A stretch of 64,000 bases of DNA from Theobroma cacao. Its lineage: Eukaryota; Streptophyta; Magnoliopsida; Malvales; Malvaceae. A program made the translations under genes and the position numbers. This document shows positions 37,503 to 48,668 of the stretch, piece after piece. The DNA is taken from NCBI RefSeq assembly GCF_000208745.1, contig NC_030853.1, positions 18,823,990 to 18,887,989 on the forward strand, read 5' to 3'. The notes under the pieces were generated by a model, which saw only the letters and a program-made list of their open reading frames with translations, had not been told where the DNA came from and ran no database searches. Numbering within the stretch: position 1 is the stretch's first letter; the number at the start of each line of letters is the position of its first letter.

Positions 37503-38561
37503 CTAACTTGCATCTGTATACCCTTTTAAAATCGAAGGAAAACCTGAATAGCAGATGCCATAATTCTTTGTACTCTTTAAGTACCTTAGAACTCTATGAA
37601 CAACATACCAATGTTGTTTACTCGGATTACTTGTAAACCGACTTAACATCCCAACCGCAAATGCAATATCCGACCTTGTACAGACCATTGCATACATGAG
37701 GCATCCAATCACCCTTGCATATTCATTTTGTGCTATTGGCTTATCTTCATTGACTACTAGCCTTAGATTAGAATCATAAGGCGTAGTCATGGGCATACAA
37801 TCTAACTTTCCATACTTCATTACAATCTTTTCGATGTAATGAAATTGAGACAATGTTAAGCCATTATTGTCTCTCATTATTCTTATACCAAGAATAACAT
37901 CCGTCATGCCCATATCTTTCATGTCAAAATTCTTTGACAAGAACCTTTTTGTGTCTTCCACTTGTTCCAAATTGGTACCGAATATTAACATGTCATCCAC
38001 ATATAAGCAAATGATGACACCTCTATCGTTATGGAACTTACTATAGACACACTTGTCAGATTGATTAATCTTGTAGCCATTAGCTAGCACAACCTCATCA
38101 AACTTTTGATGCCATTGTTTAGGAGCTTGTTTTAATCCATACAAGGACTTTACAAGCTTACACACTTTTCTTTCTTGACCAGGATAGACAAACCCTTCGG
38201 GTTGTTCCATATACACCTCTTTATCTAATTCACCATTTAGGAATGCTGTCTTAACATCCATTTGGTGAATTACCATCTTATATATAGATGCAAGTGCTAT
38301 AAGCACTCTAATTGTAGCTATTCTTGCTACCGGTGCATATGTATTAAAATAATCAACACTTACATTTTGTTTTAAGCCTTTTGCCACTAGTCTTGCTTTA
38401 AACTTTTCCACAGTTCCATCAACTTTCATTTTCTTTTTGAAAATCCACTTACAGCCTATTAGCTTGGAACTTGGTGGAAGGTCTACCAATTTCCATGTCT
38501 TGTTTCCCATTATTGAGTCCATCTCATCTTGTATTGCTTCTCTCCAAAAGAAACGTCTCAA
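37503..38561 (-). pseudogene. Inner Copia reverse transcriptase (RVT_2)
   Basis: A 352-residue open frame covering nearly the whole RVT_2 domain: FWREAIQDEMDSIMGNKTW, GCKWIFKKKMKVDGTVEKFK, RLVAKG, DVKTAFLNGEL, LYGLKQAPKQWHQKFDE, and the polymerase site LYVDDMLIFG with both Asp residues. It ends near YTDAS at the RNase H junction. This domain is open, but flanking stops mean no complete polyprotein. Confidence 0.93.
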
Positions 38562-38716
38562 GACTTCATTGTCTCCTCATAAGTTTCAAGATCACCTTCA
38601 CCTTTTACATTAAAGCAGTAAGGTAGGTATTCACATGTTTACTCTCTTGTACCTTCCATTAAGTACATGAGGAAATTGGATCCATATGTCTTTGCTGTTC
38701 TAATTCTTTTACTCCT

Positions 38717-39460
38717 CTAGAGCTCGATAGGTTTCTCGTCATTTTCTGAAAAACTATCACTTTTTGTTATTTGTTCCTTGGGTCTTGGAATTGGGTTAAA
38801 CCTTGTTTCATCAAAGATAGCGTCCTTTGATTCTATGACCGTATTAACGGAATATAAATCATTAGGCTCTATCACCATGAAACGATATGCTTTACTATGT
38901 TCAGCATATCCTATAAATATGCATTCAATTCCTTTTTCACCCAATTTCCTTTTCTTTGGCTCCGGAACCCTTACTATAGCTCGACATCCCCAAACTCTTA
39001 AATAACTAAAATTTGGCTTTCATCCTTTCCATAGTTCATAAGGAGTAGTTTTACTCCTTTTATTTGGGATTCTATTTAGTATATGGGAAGCCGTTAGTAA
39101 AGCTTCGCCCCAAAATCCTTTTCCCAAACTCGAGTTAGAAAGCAAAGCATTGACCATTTCCATAAGAGCTCAATTTTTACGTTTCGCTACACCATTTTGT
39201 TCCGATGTGTATGGAGCGGTAGTCTCATGAATAATTCCAATGGACTCAAAGTACTTGGGATCATAATATTCACCTTCTCTATCACTTCGTAAACATTTAA
39301 TAAACAATTCACAACATAATTCAACTTCTCTTTTATAAATTCTAAATTTCTCTAATGCTTCATTTTTGGCATGCAATAAGTAAACATAGCAATATCTAGA
39401 GAAGTCATCAATAAATGTTACGAAGTATATCTTTCCATCGATAGAAGGAGTACTATGCAT
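38717..39460 (-). pseudogene. Inner Copia integrase, catalytic Glu replaced
   Basis: Two frames cover an integrase core. IDDFSRYCYVYLL (first Asp) and LRSDREGEY (second Asp) are followed by TSEQNGVAKRKN, where Lys replaces the Glu of the usual NGVAERKN, so the DDE triad is broken. A stop separates it from the C-terminal piece (ECIFIGYAEHSKAYRF, then DAIFDETRFNPIPR). Confidence 0.88.
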
Positions 39461-39507
39461 GCCACAAACATCAGAATATATTAATTCAAGTAATTTAGTG
39501 CTTTTTT

Positions 39508-39987
39508 CTACCTTAGGAAATGAGTTATAGTGATTTTAGTGACCATGCATGTCTTGCACATATCATTACTTTCATCAATGTTGGGTATTAATTCTATTTT
39601 AGCCATATCATGCATTCTTCTATAATGAACATGACCTAATCTATTATGCCATAGATTAGTTAGGATTGCTTTACTATCATGAACATGAAACGATGCATCA
39701 ATATAAGCAGAACTAGTAATACTTTTATTGACATTAAGCTTGAACATGTTTTCACAATAATATCCGCTTCCCACATATTGTCCACCTTTTGTAAAGATGA
39801 ACTTATCTGCTTCAAATATTAATTCGAAGCCAAACTTATTCAACAAGCCACCTGACACAAGGTTCTTTCTTACTTCCGGTACATAGAAGACATTGTTTAG
39901 TACAAGTGTCTTTCCAAAAGTAAACACAAGTTCCACGGTGCCTTTTCCTTTCACTTGTGTAGTGGAGGAATTTTCCATGTATAACAC
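39508..39987 (-). pseudogene. Inner Copia protease end and GAG-pre-integrase domain
   Basis: The frame contains LVLNNVFYVPEVRKNLVSG (C-terminal protease region) and then the pre-integrase motif LWHNRLGHVHYRRM with a zinc-binding CKTC pair. The upstream active-site part of the protease is in another frame or lost. Confidence 0.85.
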
Positions 39988-40065
39988 GTTTCCATCATCA
40001 ACTTCTTCTAAAGTTTTAAAGAAACTTTTGTCGTTGCATACATGATTAGTTGCACCAGTGTTAAT

Positions 40066-40930
40066 CTACCATGCTCCATAATCTTGGAGAAGATTGACTT
40101 CGAAAATCATAGCCTCAAACTTGTGATTGTTCACGCCTTGTATCTTGCTTTTCAAAAGTCTACATTCCACCTTAAAGTGACCAACTTTGTTACAATAAAG
40201 ACATAGCCCTTTTCTGTTACTTTTGAACTTATGACTTTTGTCATTCATACCCGCTGAATGTCTTCTTTTGACTAGCTTGTTTAATGGTTTGTGTTCCATC
40301 ACATGGATCTTTAAAGTCTCAAGATTCTTCTCATTAGAATCTTTTTCTTTTTCATCATGTTTGACTTCTTCTTGCTTCCGATAATCTTCTTTTATTCGAA
40401 GATGATTACCAAGGTCCTCGAGAGACATATCCTTCTTTTTATATTTAAGGAATTTCTTTGTATCTCTCCATGAAGGGGGAAGCTTATCAATTACTGAAGA
40501 AACCACAATAGCTTCATCCATTTTAAGACCACATCGCTTAAAGCTATTGAGAATGCATTCAAGCTCATGCAATTGTTCCATGTTCATATCAAGATCATAT
40601 ATGAATATAACAAAATCCTTCTTTCCAATCAATATACGTTTTCCATGCAATACAATCTCATGCATATTCATATCAAGTAAGGAAAGAATACTTATCTTAT
40701 GATCTGATGCAGAACCATTTTGCCACAAATGAATCTTGTCCATGGATTCTTCACCATCTTCTTCACTTGGTCGTGGTGTATCTAGAACATATGCGACCTT
40801 GAGTGTTGTGAGGAGGAAGCCCTTCTTTTTCTACCATCAAATGAAGTCTCCTCCATCAAAGCAATCTAACTTGACAATGTTGGTAGCCATCTCCTTGAGT
40901 GAAGTCATTTTGAATACCACGAAAATAAGT
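40066..40930 (-). pseudogene. Inner Copia gag with zinc knuckle
   Basis: The main frame (40066-40743) has MDKIHLWQNGSASDHKI, KLPPSWRDTKKFLKYKKKDM, LEDLGNHLRIKED and a CX2CX4HX4C knuckle CLYCNKVGHFKVEC. Upstream, 40744-40930 holds the N-terminal part (TNIVKLDCFDGGDF, LDTPRPSEEDGEES) with an internal stop. Confidence 0.88.
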
Positions 40931-40938
40931 CTTAAAAC

Positions 40939-41697
40939 TGTTGATGGGAAGGGGAGTTTTTATACGGTATTCAAGAATAGGCAAAATTGGCTTCAAGGTG
41001 AGCGTTTCAAATAGACGTCTATCTTTATGACTTATTTCGTCCCCACCACTCGGTATACAAAAGGGAATAATGCGAATAGTCTCAAGGATACAATGAAGTC
41101 AACGTCTAACTTTCGTATTGCACTTACGAAGGAGATTGCTAGATACACCCAAGGGTTTACAAAGTTGTTTGGCCTTAGAACCTACTTTTTGTAGCAAGTA
41201 GATAATAAGGAATTCGGAATATCTTGAAGATGGTGGGAACTTTTGTATTTCTTTTTGTATTATCTGGTGTGTCTAAAATGGTTGGCACCAAGCCCTTTAT
41301 ATAGGCTTCCAAGTGTCTCTTCTTCAAGGATACAACCCTTTCATAAAGACACCTCTTTGTTTAGAAAGCATCTTTATGATATTTGCCAACACAACTTTTA
41401 GATATAGTTATTGTTTCAATAGTCATCTTATGAATAGATAACTATTCATCCCACAAATTATAACCTTTGAGTTATATCTTGAAACAATAGCTATTCACTT
41501 TAACTTTTGAGCAATGGTGTTTTTTCAATCATGTCTCCTAACTTTTGGATATGATTTTTCAAGAGATATAACCATTCACATGAAAACATGTCTATATCTA
41601 ATAGACACATTATGTCACTTTTCGTAACATAACTTTTGAGCTAATGATAGCTCTTCCATCATGTTAAACAACCTTTAATTTTAAAAATACACCAACA
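40939..41697 (-). repeat. 5' LTR of the inner Copia element
   Basis: Begins TGTTGATGGGAAG and ends ACACCAACA on the plus strand; 759 bp. CAAGG duplication follows at 41698-41702, then the outer gag resumes. Confidence 0.92.
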
Positions 41698-41702
41698 CAA
41701 GG

Positions 41703-42480
41703 AAAGAAAAAATGGCAAGCCAAAGAAAAGGGAAAAGGTAAAATACCCATCCAAATTGTCATCAACAAAAAATCTAAATGTTTTTTCTATAAAAAAAAAG
41801 GGCACATGAAGAAGGATTGCGTCAAATTTAAGGTTTAGCTTGAGAAGAAAAGTAATCTAACCTCCCCTGTTTGTTATGAATCTAATATAATTGATGTTTG
41901 TCATAACACTTAATGGATTGATTCTAGTTCTACAGTCCACATTTCAAATACCTTGCATGGCTTTCTAAACCAAAGGAAGCCAGTAGGCAATGAGTAGTGC
42001 ATCTATTCAAGAAACAAGATAAGTTCACGTGTGGAGGCGATTGGAACATACTGATTAATTTTATATTCTAGTTTTGTTTTAAATTTGGAAAGAACATTTT
42101 ATATTCCAAGTTTCTCTAGAAATTTGATTTCAGTTTCAAGACTTGTATCGTTTGGTTATTCCTTTAACTTTTCAAATACATCTTTTAATTTAAAGGCTTT
42201 GTCTTGTTGGGACTGGTGCAATGTCTGATGGTTTTTTTTGAATTAATTTGCAAGACAATGCCTTTTGTAATGCAATGCATGTTCATGATAATGTTGATAT
42301 TAAACGATGTGTTATGAATGAAAATTCCTCTATTTTATGGCATTGAAGATTATGACATATATCCATAGAGAGGATTAAAAGATTGGTGAATGATAAAGTA
42401 CTCAATACTATGGATTTTACTGATTTTGATGCTTATGTGGACTACATTAACGGAAAACAGACTAACAAGACTAAGAAAGG
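41703..42480 (+). pseudogene. Outer Copia gag zinc knuckle, protease and pre-integrase remnants
   Basis: After the inner element, the outer gag continues with basic KGKGKIPIQIVINKK-like sequence and a knuckle remnant CFFYKKKGHMKKDC, whose second Cys is Tyr. WIDSSSTVHISN follows, a protease remnant lacking a clean D(S/T)GA. ILWH-stop-RL-stop-HIS marks the pre-integrase region. Multiple stops. Confidence 0.75.
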
Positions 42481-43400
42481 TGCCAAGAGGAGTTCAGACA
42501 TATTAGAGATCATACATACAAATATTTGTAGTCTAGATATGGACTCATATGTTCATTAATACTTTATCTCTTTCATTGATGATTATTCACGATACATGTA
42601 TCTTGACTTGCTTCATAATAAGAATCAAGCATTAGATGCCTTTAACGTATTTAAAGTTGAAGTAGAAACACAATGCAAAAAGTAAATTAAGATCGTGAGA
42701 TCAGATAGAGGTGGAGAATATTATCATAAATACACTGAGGATGGATAAACACCTGGTTCATTTACAAAGTTTCTTAAGGAGCATGGGATAATGGCCTAAT
42801 ACACCATGCTTGGATCTCCAGACCAACATGGTGTAGCAGAAAGAAGAAATCAAACATTGATGGCTATGGTGCGAAGTATGCTTAGTAGCTCCAAGCATCC
42901 TAAATCCTTGTAGATTAAAGCTCTTAAAATGACAATGTATATATTAAATCGAGTTCTAACCAAGGTTCTTCCTAAAACACCATTTGAATTGTGGAAATGT
43001 TGAAAATCGAGTTTGCAACATATACCCATTTGGGGATGCCCATCTAAAGTAAGAGTTTATGATCCATAAGAAAAGAAATTAAACCCAAAGACTATAAGTG
43101 GATATTATGTTGGATATGCTGAAAGGTCCAAAAGATACAAATTTTATTATCTATCTCATAACATTAGGATTGTGGAATCCAGAAATGCAAAGTTTCTTGA
43201 AAATGACTTGATCAGAAGGAACGATCAATCTCAAAACTTAATTTTTGAGAAGAATCATTGTGATATTCAAACTCTCATTTCAAGTGACAGATTGATTGTC
43301 ATTCATAACACTCATCAAATTCAAATGGGTGTTGTACAACCAATCGTTGAAGTTCCACAAGATGCTGATGACGATCTAGTAAATCTGGTTGTTCAGTAAT
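42481..43400 (+). pseudogene. Outer Copia integrase, decayed
   Basis: Pieces read ILEIIHTNICSLDMDSYVH, ISFIDDYSRYMYLDLL (first Asp), IKIVRSDRGGEYYHKYT (second Asp) and SPDQHGVAERRNQTLMAMVR, which keeps the Glu. NRVLTKVLPKTPFELWK and ISGYYVGYAERSKRYKFYYL follow. Several in-frame stops interrupt it. Confidence 0.85.
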
Positions 43401-43426
43401 TTTCAGAGATTGTTGAGCAACTAGTT

Positions 43427-44500
43427 GTGCAACATATTCCTCAAGAGGATGTTAATACAACATTAAGAAGATTCACTAGGATGAAGAAATCAGCAATCCC
43501 TAGTGATTACATTGTGTATTTACAAGAAGCTGACAATAATATTGGAGCCGAAAATGATTTTGAAACATTTTCACAAGCCATGAGTTGCAAAGAATCTAAA
43601 TTGTGGTACAATGTTATGAAAGATGAGATGAATTCTATGGCATCAAACGGAGTCTAGAATCTTGTTGAGTTGCCTAATGGTGCAAAGGCCATTAGATGTA
43701 AATGGGTCTTTAAAACAAAAAAAAAAAAAGATTCATTAGGCAACATAGAGAGATATAAAGTAAGACTTGTTGCTAAGGGTTTCACTTAAAAGGAGGAAAT
43801 CAATTCCGCAAAGACTTTATCTCCTGTATCTCAAAAAGATTTCTTTCGTGTCATTATGGCATTAATTGCTTATTTCGGTTTAGAACTACATCAAATAAAT
43901 GTGAACACAACATTCCTTAATGGGGACCTGGAGGAGGAGGTTTGTATGAAACAACTAGTAGAATTCTCCTTTAGCTATGGTGACCATTTGGCGTGCACCT
44001 TAAGAAATCCATATATGGATTGAAAAAAGCCTCTCGTCCATGGTATTTGAAATTCCATGATGTTATCTCTTTATTTAGTTTTATAGAAAACATCATGGAT
44101 CAATGCATATATCAAAAGGCTAGTGAAAGTAAAATTCGTTTCCTTATTCTATATGTGGATGATATACTACTTGCAACCAATGATAAGGGGTTGCTACATA
44201 AGGTGAAATAATTTCTCTCTAAGAATTTTGATATGAAGGATATGGGTAAGGCATCTTATGTCATAAGCATTAAGATCCATAAGGATAGATTTAAAAGCAT
44301 TTGTGTGTATATCAAGAAACCTATATTAATAAGGTTTTAGAGAGGTTTTGGATGAAGGATTGTTCACCGAGTGTAGCACCTATTGGGAAGGGTGATAGGT
44401 TCAATTTGAACCAATGCCTGAAAAATGAGCTTGAAAGGGAACAAATGCAAAACACTCCGTATGCTTCTGTTGTTGGGAGCTTAATGTATGCTTAGGTTTG
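43427..44500 (+). pseudogene. Outer Copia reverse transcriptase (RVT_2), decayed
   Basis: Frames contain SKLWYNVMKDEMNSM, RCKWVFKTKKKKDSLGN, RLVAKGF, NVNTTFLNGDLEEEV, IYGLKKASRPWYLKFHD and the active site LYVDDILLATND. Broken by stops and frameshifts at about 43655, 43788, 44210 and 44338. Confidence 0.88.
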
Positions 44501-45130
44501 TACAAGACCTAACATTGCATTTGCTGTTAGAATGCTGGGCAAATATCAGAGTAACCCAGACATGGACCACTAGAGAGCTGCAAAGAAGGTGATGAGGTAC
44601 CTTGAAGGGACTAAAGATTACATGCTTATGTATAGGCGAACTAACAACTTGGAGGTAGTTAGTTACTAAGATTCGGATTCCGTTGGGTGTGTTGATTCAG
44701 AAAAATCAACATCTAGATATGTTTTTATATTTGCTGGCAAAGCCATGTCTTGGAGGAGTGCAAAACAAACCTTAACGGCTACTTCTACTATGGAAGTTGA
44801 GTTCGTTTCTTGTTTTGAGGCTACCTCACATGGTAATGGTTAAAGAGTGTCATATCTGGGCTTAGAATTGTGGATTCCATTTCTAAGCCATTAAGGATGT
44901 GTTGTGACAATTCAATTGCGATTTTTTTGGCTAAAAACCACAAAAGTGGTAGTAAAAGTAAACACATCGATATCAAGTATTTAGCCATAACAGAATGTGT
45001 TAGGGAGAACAAAATAGTCATTAAGCACGTTAGCATTGAATTGATGATTGCTAATCCTTTAACAAAAGGCATGCCATTAATGAAAGTTAAAGATCATGTA
45101 GCGCGAATGGGACTTGGTTCCATCATGTGA
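44501..45130 (+). pseudogene. Outer Copia RNase H, decayed
   Basis: Pieces include TRPNIAFAVRMLGKYQS-like sequence, the SWRSAKQTLTATSTMEVEF motif, CCDNSIAIFLAKNHKSGSKS, KHIDIKYLAITECV and NPLTKGMPLMKVKDHVARMG, the standard end of a Copia polyprotein. Confidence 0.85.
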
Positions 45131-45439
45131 TCTTTTTGTTGTATGGACTTTTATCATTTGTAATGAAACTCTTATTCATTTGTGTGTTTTCTCCTCTTTG
45201 TGTACACATTTATTTTGAGAACAACAATCATTATTGGACCTAGAATAAACATAAGGTTTATTCATTAAGTTATGATGGGCCAACATTAAAGAAATAGAAT
45301 GCATAGTGATGCATGGAAGATAATACTCGTTCATAGAGGACTAGTCGCCATGATTTATGTATTTTGTTTCTTTTCTTAAAAAGAAAGATTCGTGGATTTT
45401 AGGTATTATTAAGTAAAAAATATAAACCAATTGGGAGAA

Positions 45440-45781
45440 TGTTAGTTACCCATGTTCAGTTATGGTTCGCATATCACTCACTCTCCACTAGCTTTCTATT
45501 AACTACTTTAACATGCCCACTTTCTTTGTTTCGGTTACGTATTTGATGGAAAGACTATATATATATATATATAAGAAAACCGAGTATGGATCCCTAAGTT
45601 CAGTATTTTTCTAAATACGCACCATCTAAGTGAGATTGCTAGAGTTTAAAAATACCCTTATACAAATAAGCTTACTCCTGTGACATCAATGGTTGGAGAT
45701 TAGTATCCAATTTTACATTTCGATTTTTCCATATGTTAATTTTGTTAACGTGCATATGTATAGCATCTATGATATCTTATA
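45440..45781 (+). repeat. 3' LTR of the outer Copia element
   Basis: Starts TGTTAGTTACCCATG and ends GATATCTTATA. It is preceded by a purine-rich CCAATTGGGAGAA, and the kinase sequence resumes in the flank TTGTTTAGATATATAG. Confidence 0.85.
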
Positions 45782-46145
45782 TTGTTTAGATATATAGTCG
45801 CTAGGGTGCGTGGTTCTCGATATGATTACTGGACAACTACCATGGGATATAAGAACCTGGCAGAGTTTGGCGATCAAGGTCATATCTTAGACGAATTCAC
45901 CAAAAATACCCGAAAACATGTCAAGCGCAGGAAAAGATTTCTTGACGAAGCGTTTTGCAAGGGATCCTAATGAAAGGTGGACTGCTGATATGCTGTTAAG
46001 CCATCCTTTTTTCCTTCCAGACTGCATCTTGTTGCCATCTTCACCATGCTCAAGCTGTTTGTTATGTTCCTTTGATGAAACAACAAATGATGCTACTTGT
46101 CTAGTGGGAAGAAATCAGAGAACTGAAGTAGCAAGCCTCTCTTAA

Positions 46146-46384
46146 GCATCTTCAGCTCTTCCCTATTGTAAATGGGCTAAAATAAACTTTTATATTATGA
46201 TATAGAACTTTTTTTGGCATGAACTTATCCTGCAATTTCAATACAAACTGTAAAAGAATAAAACAATGCAATAGTGATTTATAAAATGTACTAATTCAAC
46301 TAAATCCCACTCTTTGGAAAGACCTTATTACTGATGATTTTATTCTGTGATTCTGTTAGCACACTGATTTGACTCATTCCCAAC
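46146..46384. other. Spacer between kinase pseudogene 2 and AVT6 copy A
   Basis: Short AT-rich interval. It probably holds the 3' UTR of the minus-strand transporter gene. Nothing else is recognised. Confidence 0.5.
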
Positions 46385-48668
46385 TCATGCTGTTAACAAA
46401 GAGTATGCATCACTGTATATGGCTGCCACAGTTGAGAATACTGCAACAATGATCATGAACACGGATAAAATCTTATCCTTCTTCGTTGCTATACCATGAG
46501 GGTCCCTGAAAACACCAAAGAAGGAAATGGAATGTAACATTCCTGCATTAGGAATCAACTAAGCCATTGTATATCGTCATGTCTCGCTTAACCCTGTTTG
46601 TCCTCTCACCCTGGTTACTACACTAGTAACTCATTTCTTTAATTTTGTCTTTGGACCTTTCAATAAGAGGAACAACTATAAATTTCAATCACATGGTTTC
46701 TCATATCTTCTCGATTTCTATGTTCTGAAATAGCAAAGAGATATGCTTTTGATCGAGTTTCACAACTGATAAATTATTAACATAAAAGGCAGATAAGTAT
46801 TAGCAAGAAAATTCCCTGGCGAGATAATAGCAAACTATCAAATTCTTCAGCATATTGTTGAAAATGGATGGATTCTCCCCAATGTTCAGGCATATACATT
46901 TCAAAGAGGTTCAAATATTTCAGAATGATGAAGGAAACAGGGACTCACTTGAGAGTAATACAGGCTGGAAAGATGAAGGCAAGTAAAGCTCCAACAGTTG
47001 CTCCAGTGAACTCAAACGCTACCCATATGCTCGGAATGAATATTGCACCTAGCAGAATAATGGCAATGAGCCCAACAGTGACCAGTCCAAACCTTAAGTT
47101 GTCTGAAGACAAAGGTGCAGCTGAGGGAAAAAGGAGGCCATCCACATTGAGGCGCAGAGGGAAGAAAATAATGGGGAAAACAAGCATGATATGACCTGCA
47201 TAGCTGATTCGAACAATATCATTGAAGAGGGAGTTGTATGGTATGCCTAGATCAGTGTCGAAGTTGGACAACAGGTCAGAAAGAGTGGAGTCACCAAACA
47301 AGAAGAACCCAAATAAGCCTGTCATTACATACACAATGGCGCAGAGAGCAACTGAAGTTTTCACCACTGTTGGCATACTAGGAGAGTCAGCAAGCTCATT
47401 AGCAATTGGATGAACTGCATATATCAGATGTGATTTAGTTTAAACAACTGAAGCAGTTGTAATGCATTTGACAAGAATATGAGGCATAGAACAAATGAAC
47501 TAAGCAGTTTCTTAATTGTTTTCTTCTGTGAAAACAAATTACCTATAAGATTGTATGTCGTTTAAAAATAACTGGGATACTAGGATTCTTTGAAGATAGT
47601 GACAGGCACAAGGTGATAGATACAATTTCATATGTTCCAAGATAAAATTATCAACTAATCAATGATCAAGAGTTGACTCAAGCATGTAAGGGGCGGATTG
47701 CTTGTGTACCATTATAGTGGCAGAGGTATGCAAAGATAACAACAGGTACAGCAGTGAAGAGCTCCCAAAAGGATGACAGATTGGTAATAGTAGGAAAATA
47801 TTTAGGCGCCTCTATGCTCCCCATTATGAATTTGTATATTGTGATTCCAATAACAACAGCCAGACACACAACCGCCAATGCAAATGATATAGCAGACGTG
47901 AATCTTAAGGAATCTGCATAAAAGACAAAAAATGTAGCAAACTAAGCACCAGAAAGTATTCATTGTCATTCGAACAGGGGAAGGGCAGAGGTGAAATGCT
48001 AACCAATGCGCTTGAAACATAAAAAGGGAACTAATACAACTGCTGTTAGGACTAGAACAACAACGGCACGACTAGTCCACCAATGTTCTCCAAACCAGCC
48101 TTCCAAAATACCAGCATGGTGAACCCCACTGGAAGTTGATCCTGATAGCACATCCTCTGCTCAAGCAAAGCAAAAATGATGGTAATCAATAAGTGATGTA
48201 ATAAAATCAGATATTGACCAAATATTAAAATGAATGCGAAGCATTGAGTTTACACCGATTATGATCAGAAACACAATCAGACCGCCAATGTTGTTTATGA
48301 TAATACTAGCTTGAGCTAGAACTTTTCCAACGGTTCCAAGGCATCAGCCATTAGATCACCATAAGAATATGCTGATTCTGGTTTGCTAAATCTCAACAAC
48401 ATCTCAATTGATGCCTGAGTCAAGAGCGCAGCAAGTACAATCAGGACAACTCCAGGAACTACCCCCACAATTTTCATGGTTGCAGGCAAGCTCATGATAC
48501 CAGAACCAACTATGGTGCATTTCAAGTTAAACACAGATCCATGGAAAGAAGCTCTTCCAATTTTATCGACCTGGGTTTCTTCATCTCGATTTCTTGGTAG
48601 CAAGGGGCTCTCTCGTCAGCAATTTGTTCATGCTCTTTTGGAATGTTTTCAAAAGTTTCAATAGTCAT
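46385..48668 (-). CDS. AVT6-type amino acid transporter, copy A, with two 1-base deletions
   Basis: Secondary transporter of the Aa_trans (PF01490) family, SNAT/AVT6 branch. Exons (minus): 48256-48668, 48004-48156, 47710-47913, 46949-47414, 46385-46505. Exons 2-4 are 153, 204 and 466 nt, exactly as in copy B, and are open. They contain GVHHAGILEGWFGEHWW, FDTDLGIPYNSLFNDIVRIS, FPLRLNVDGLLFPSA and IPSIWVAFEFTGATVGALLA. Exon 1 starts MTIETFENIPKEHEQ at 48668 but loses frame twice: one base is missing near 48602 (expected ERAPLLPRNRDEE) and one near 48335 (expected MADALGTVGKV). Allowing for both, the product would be about 452 residues with 10-11 membrane segments. The losses, in CCCCTT and TTGG contexts, may be assembly errors or early pseudogenisation. 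Confidence 0.85.

Larger units (their letters stand above)
35749..41697 (-). mobile_element. Inner Copia LTR retrotransposon, reverse orientation, inside outer gag
   Basis: LTRs at 35749-36507 and 40939-41697 are both exactly 759 bp and are flanked by a perfect duplication CAAGG (35744-35748 and 41698-41702) that cuts the outer gag. The element reads on the minus strand: gag, protease/pre-integrase, integrase, reverse transcriptase, RNase H. A purine-rich tract (minus GGTGAGGGAT) sits next to the 3' LTR (35749-36507). Roughly 20 differences, mostly transitions, appear by eye in the first 260 LTR bases. Domain frames are long but separated by stops, so it is inactive yet younger than its host element. 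I could not find a clean tRNA-Met primer site. Confidence 0.93.
33721..45781 (+). mobile_element. Outer Copia LTR retrotransposon, decayed, inserted in kinase pseudogene 2
   Basis: LTRs at about 33721-34081 and 45440-45781 share TGTTA start, CCACTTTCTTTGTT, AGTGAGATTGCTAGAGTTTA and a TCTTATA end. Two bases past the left LTR is a perfect primer site TGGTATCAGAGC (34084-34095). Flanks TCGTT (33716-33720) and TTGTT (45782-45786) are a probable 5-bp target duplication with one C-to-T change. Order gag, protease, integrase, reverse transcriptase, RNase H is Copia-like. Removing the inner element (5949 bp plus 5-bp duplication) leaves about 6.1 kb. Many stops and frameshifts in every domain make it inactive. 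The left LTR has an extra 18 bases near its start. Confidence 0.9.
33276..46145 (+). pseudogene. MAPKKK20-like protein kinase pseudogene 2, split by nested Copia elements
   Basis: A tandem paralogue of pseudogene 1. ATG at 33276 aligns with the ATG of copy 1 but leads into the wrong frame after five codons (one extra base). The kinase frame then reads VKGASRNILAMEYIKLMTLGN with GNGSFGVVHL and VVKSC, and stops at about 33507. The segment up to the catalytic loop is deleted; DLKPENILL, IIDFGLAK-stop-LGE and SGTPVYMPLES follow. The frame is then cut at 33720 by a 12-kb insertion. It resumes near 45787 with ITGQLPW, PKIPENMSSAGKDFLTKRFA, RDPNERWTADMLLSHPFFLP and a Cys/Ser-rich tail ending at 46145. 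It keeps DFG and the catalytic-loop Lys, unlike copy 1, but stops, a deletion and the insertion rule out function. Confidence 0.87.
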
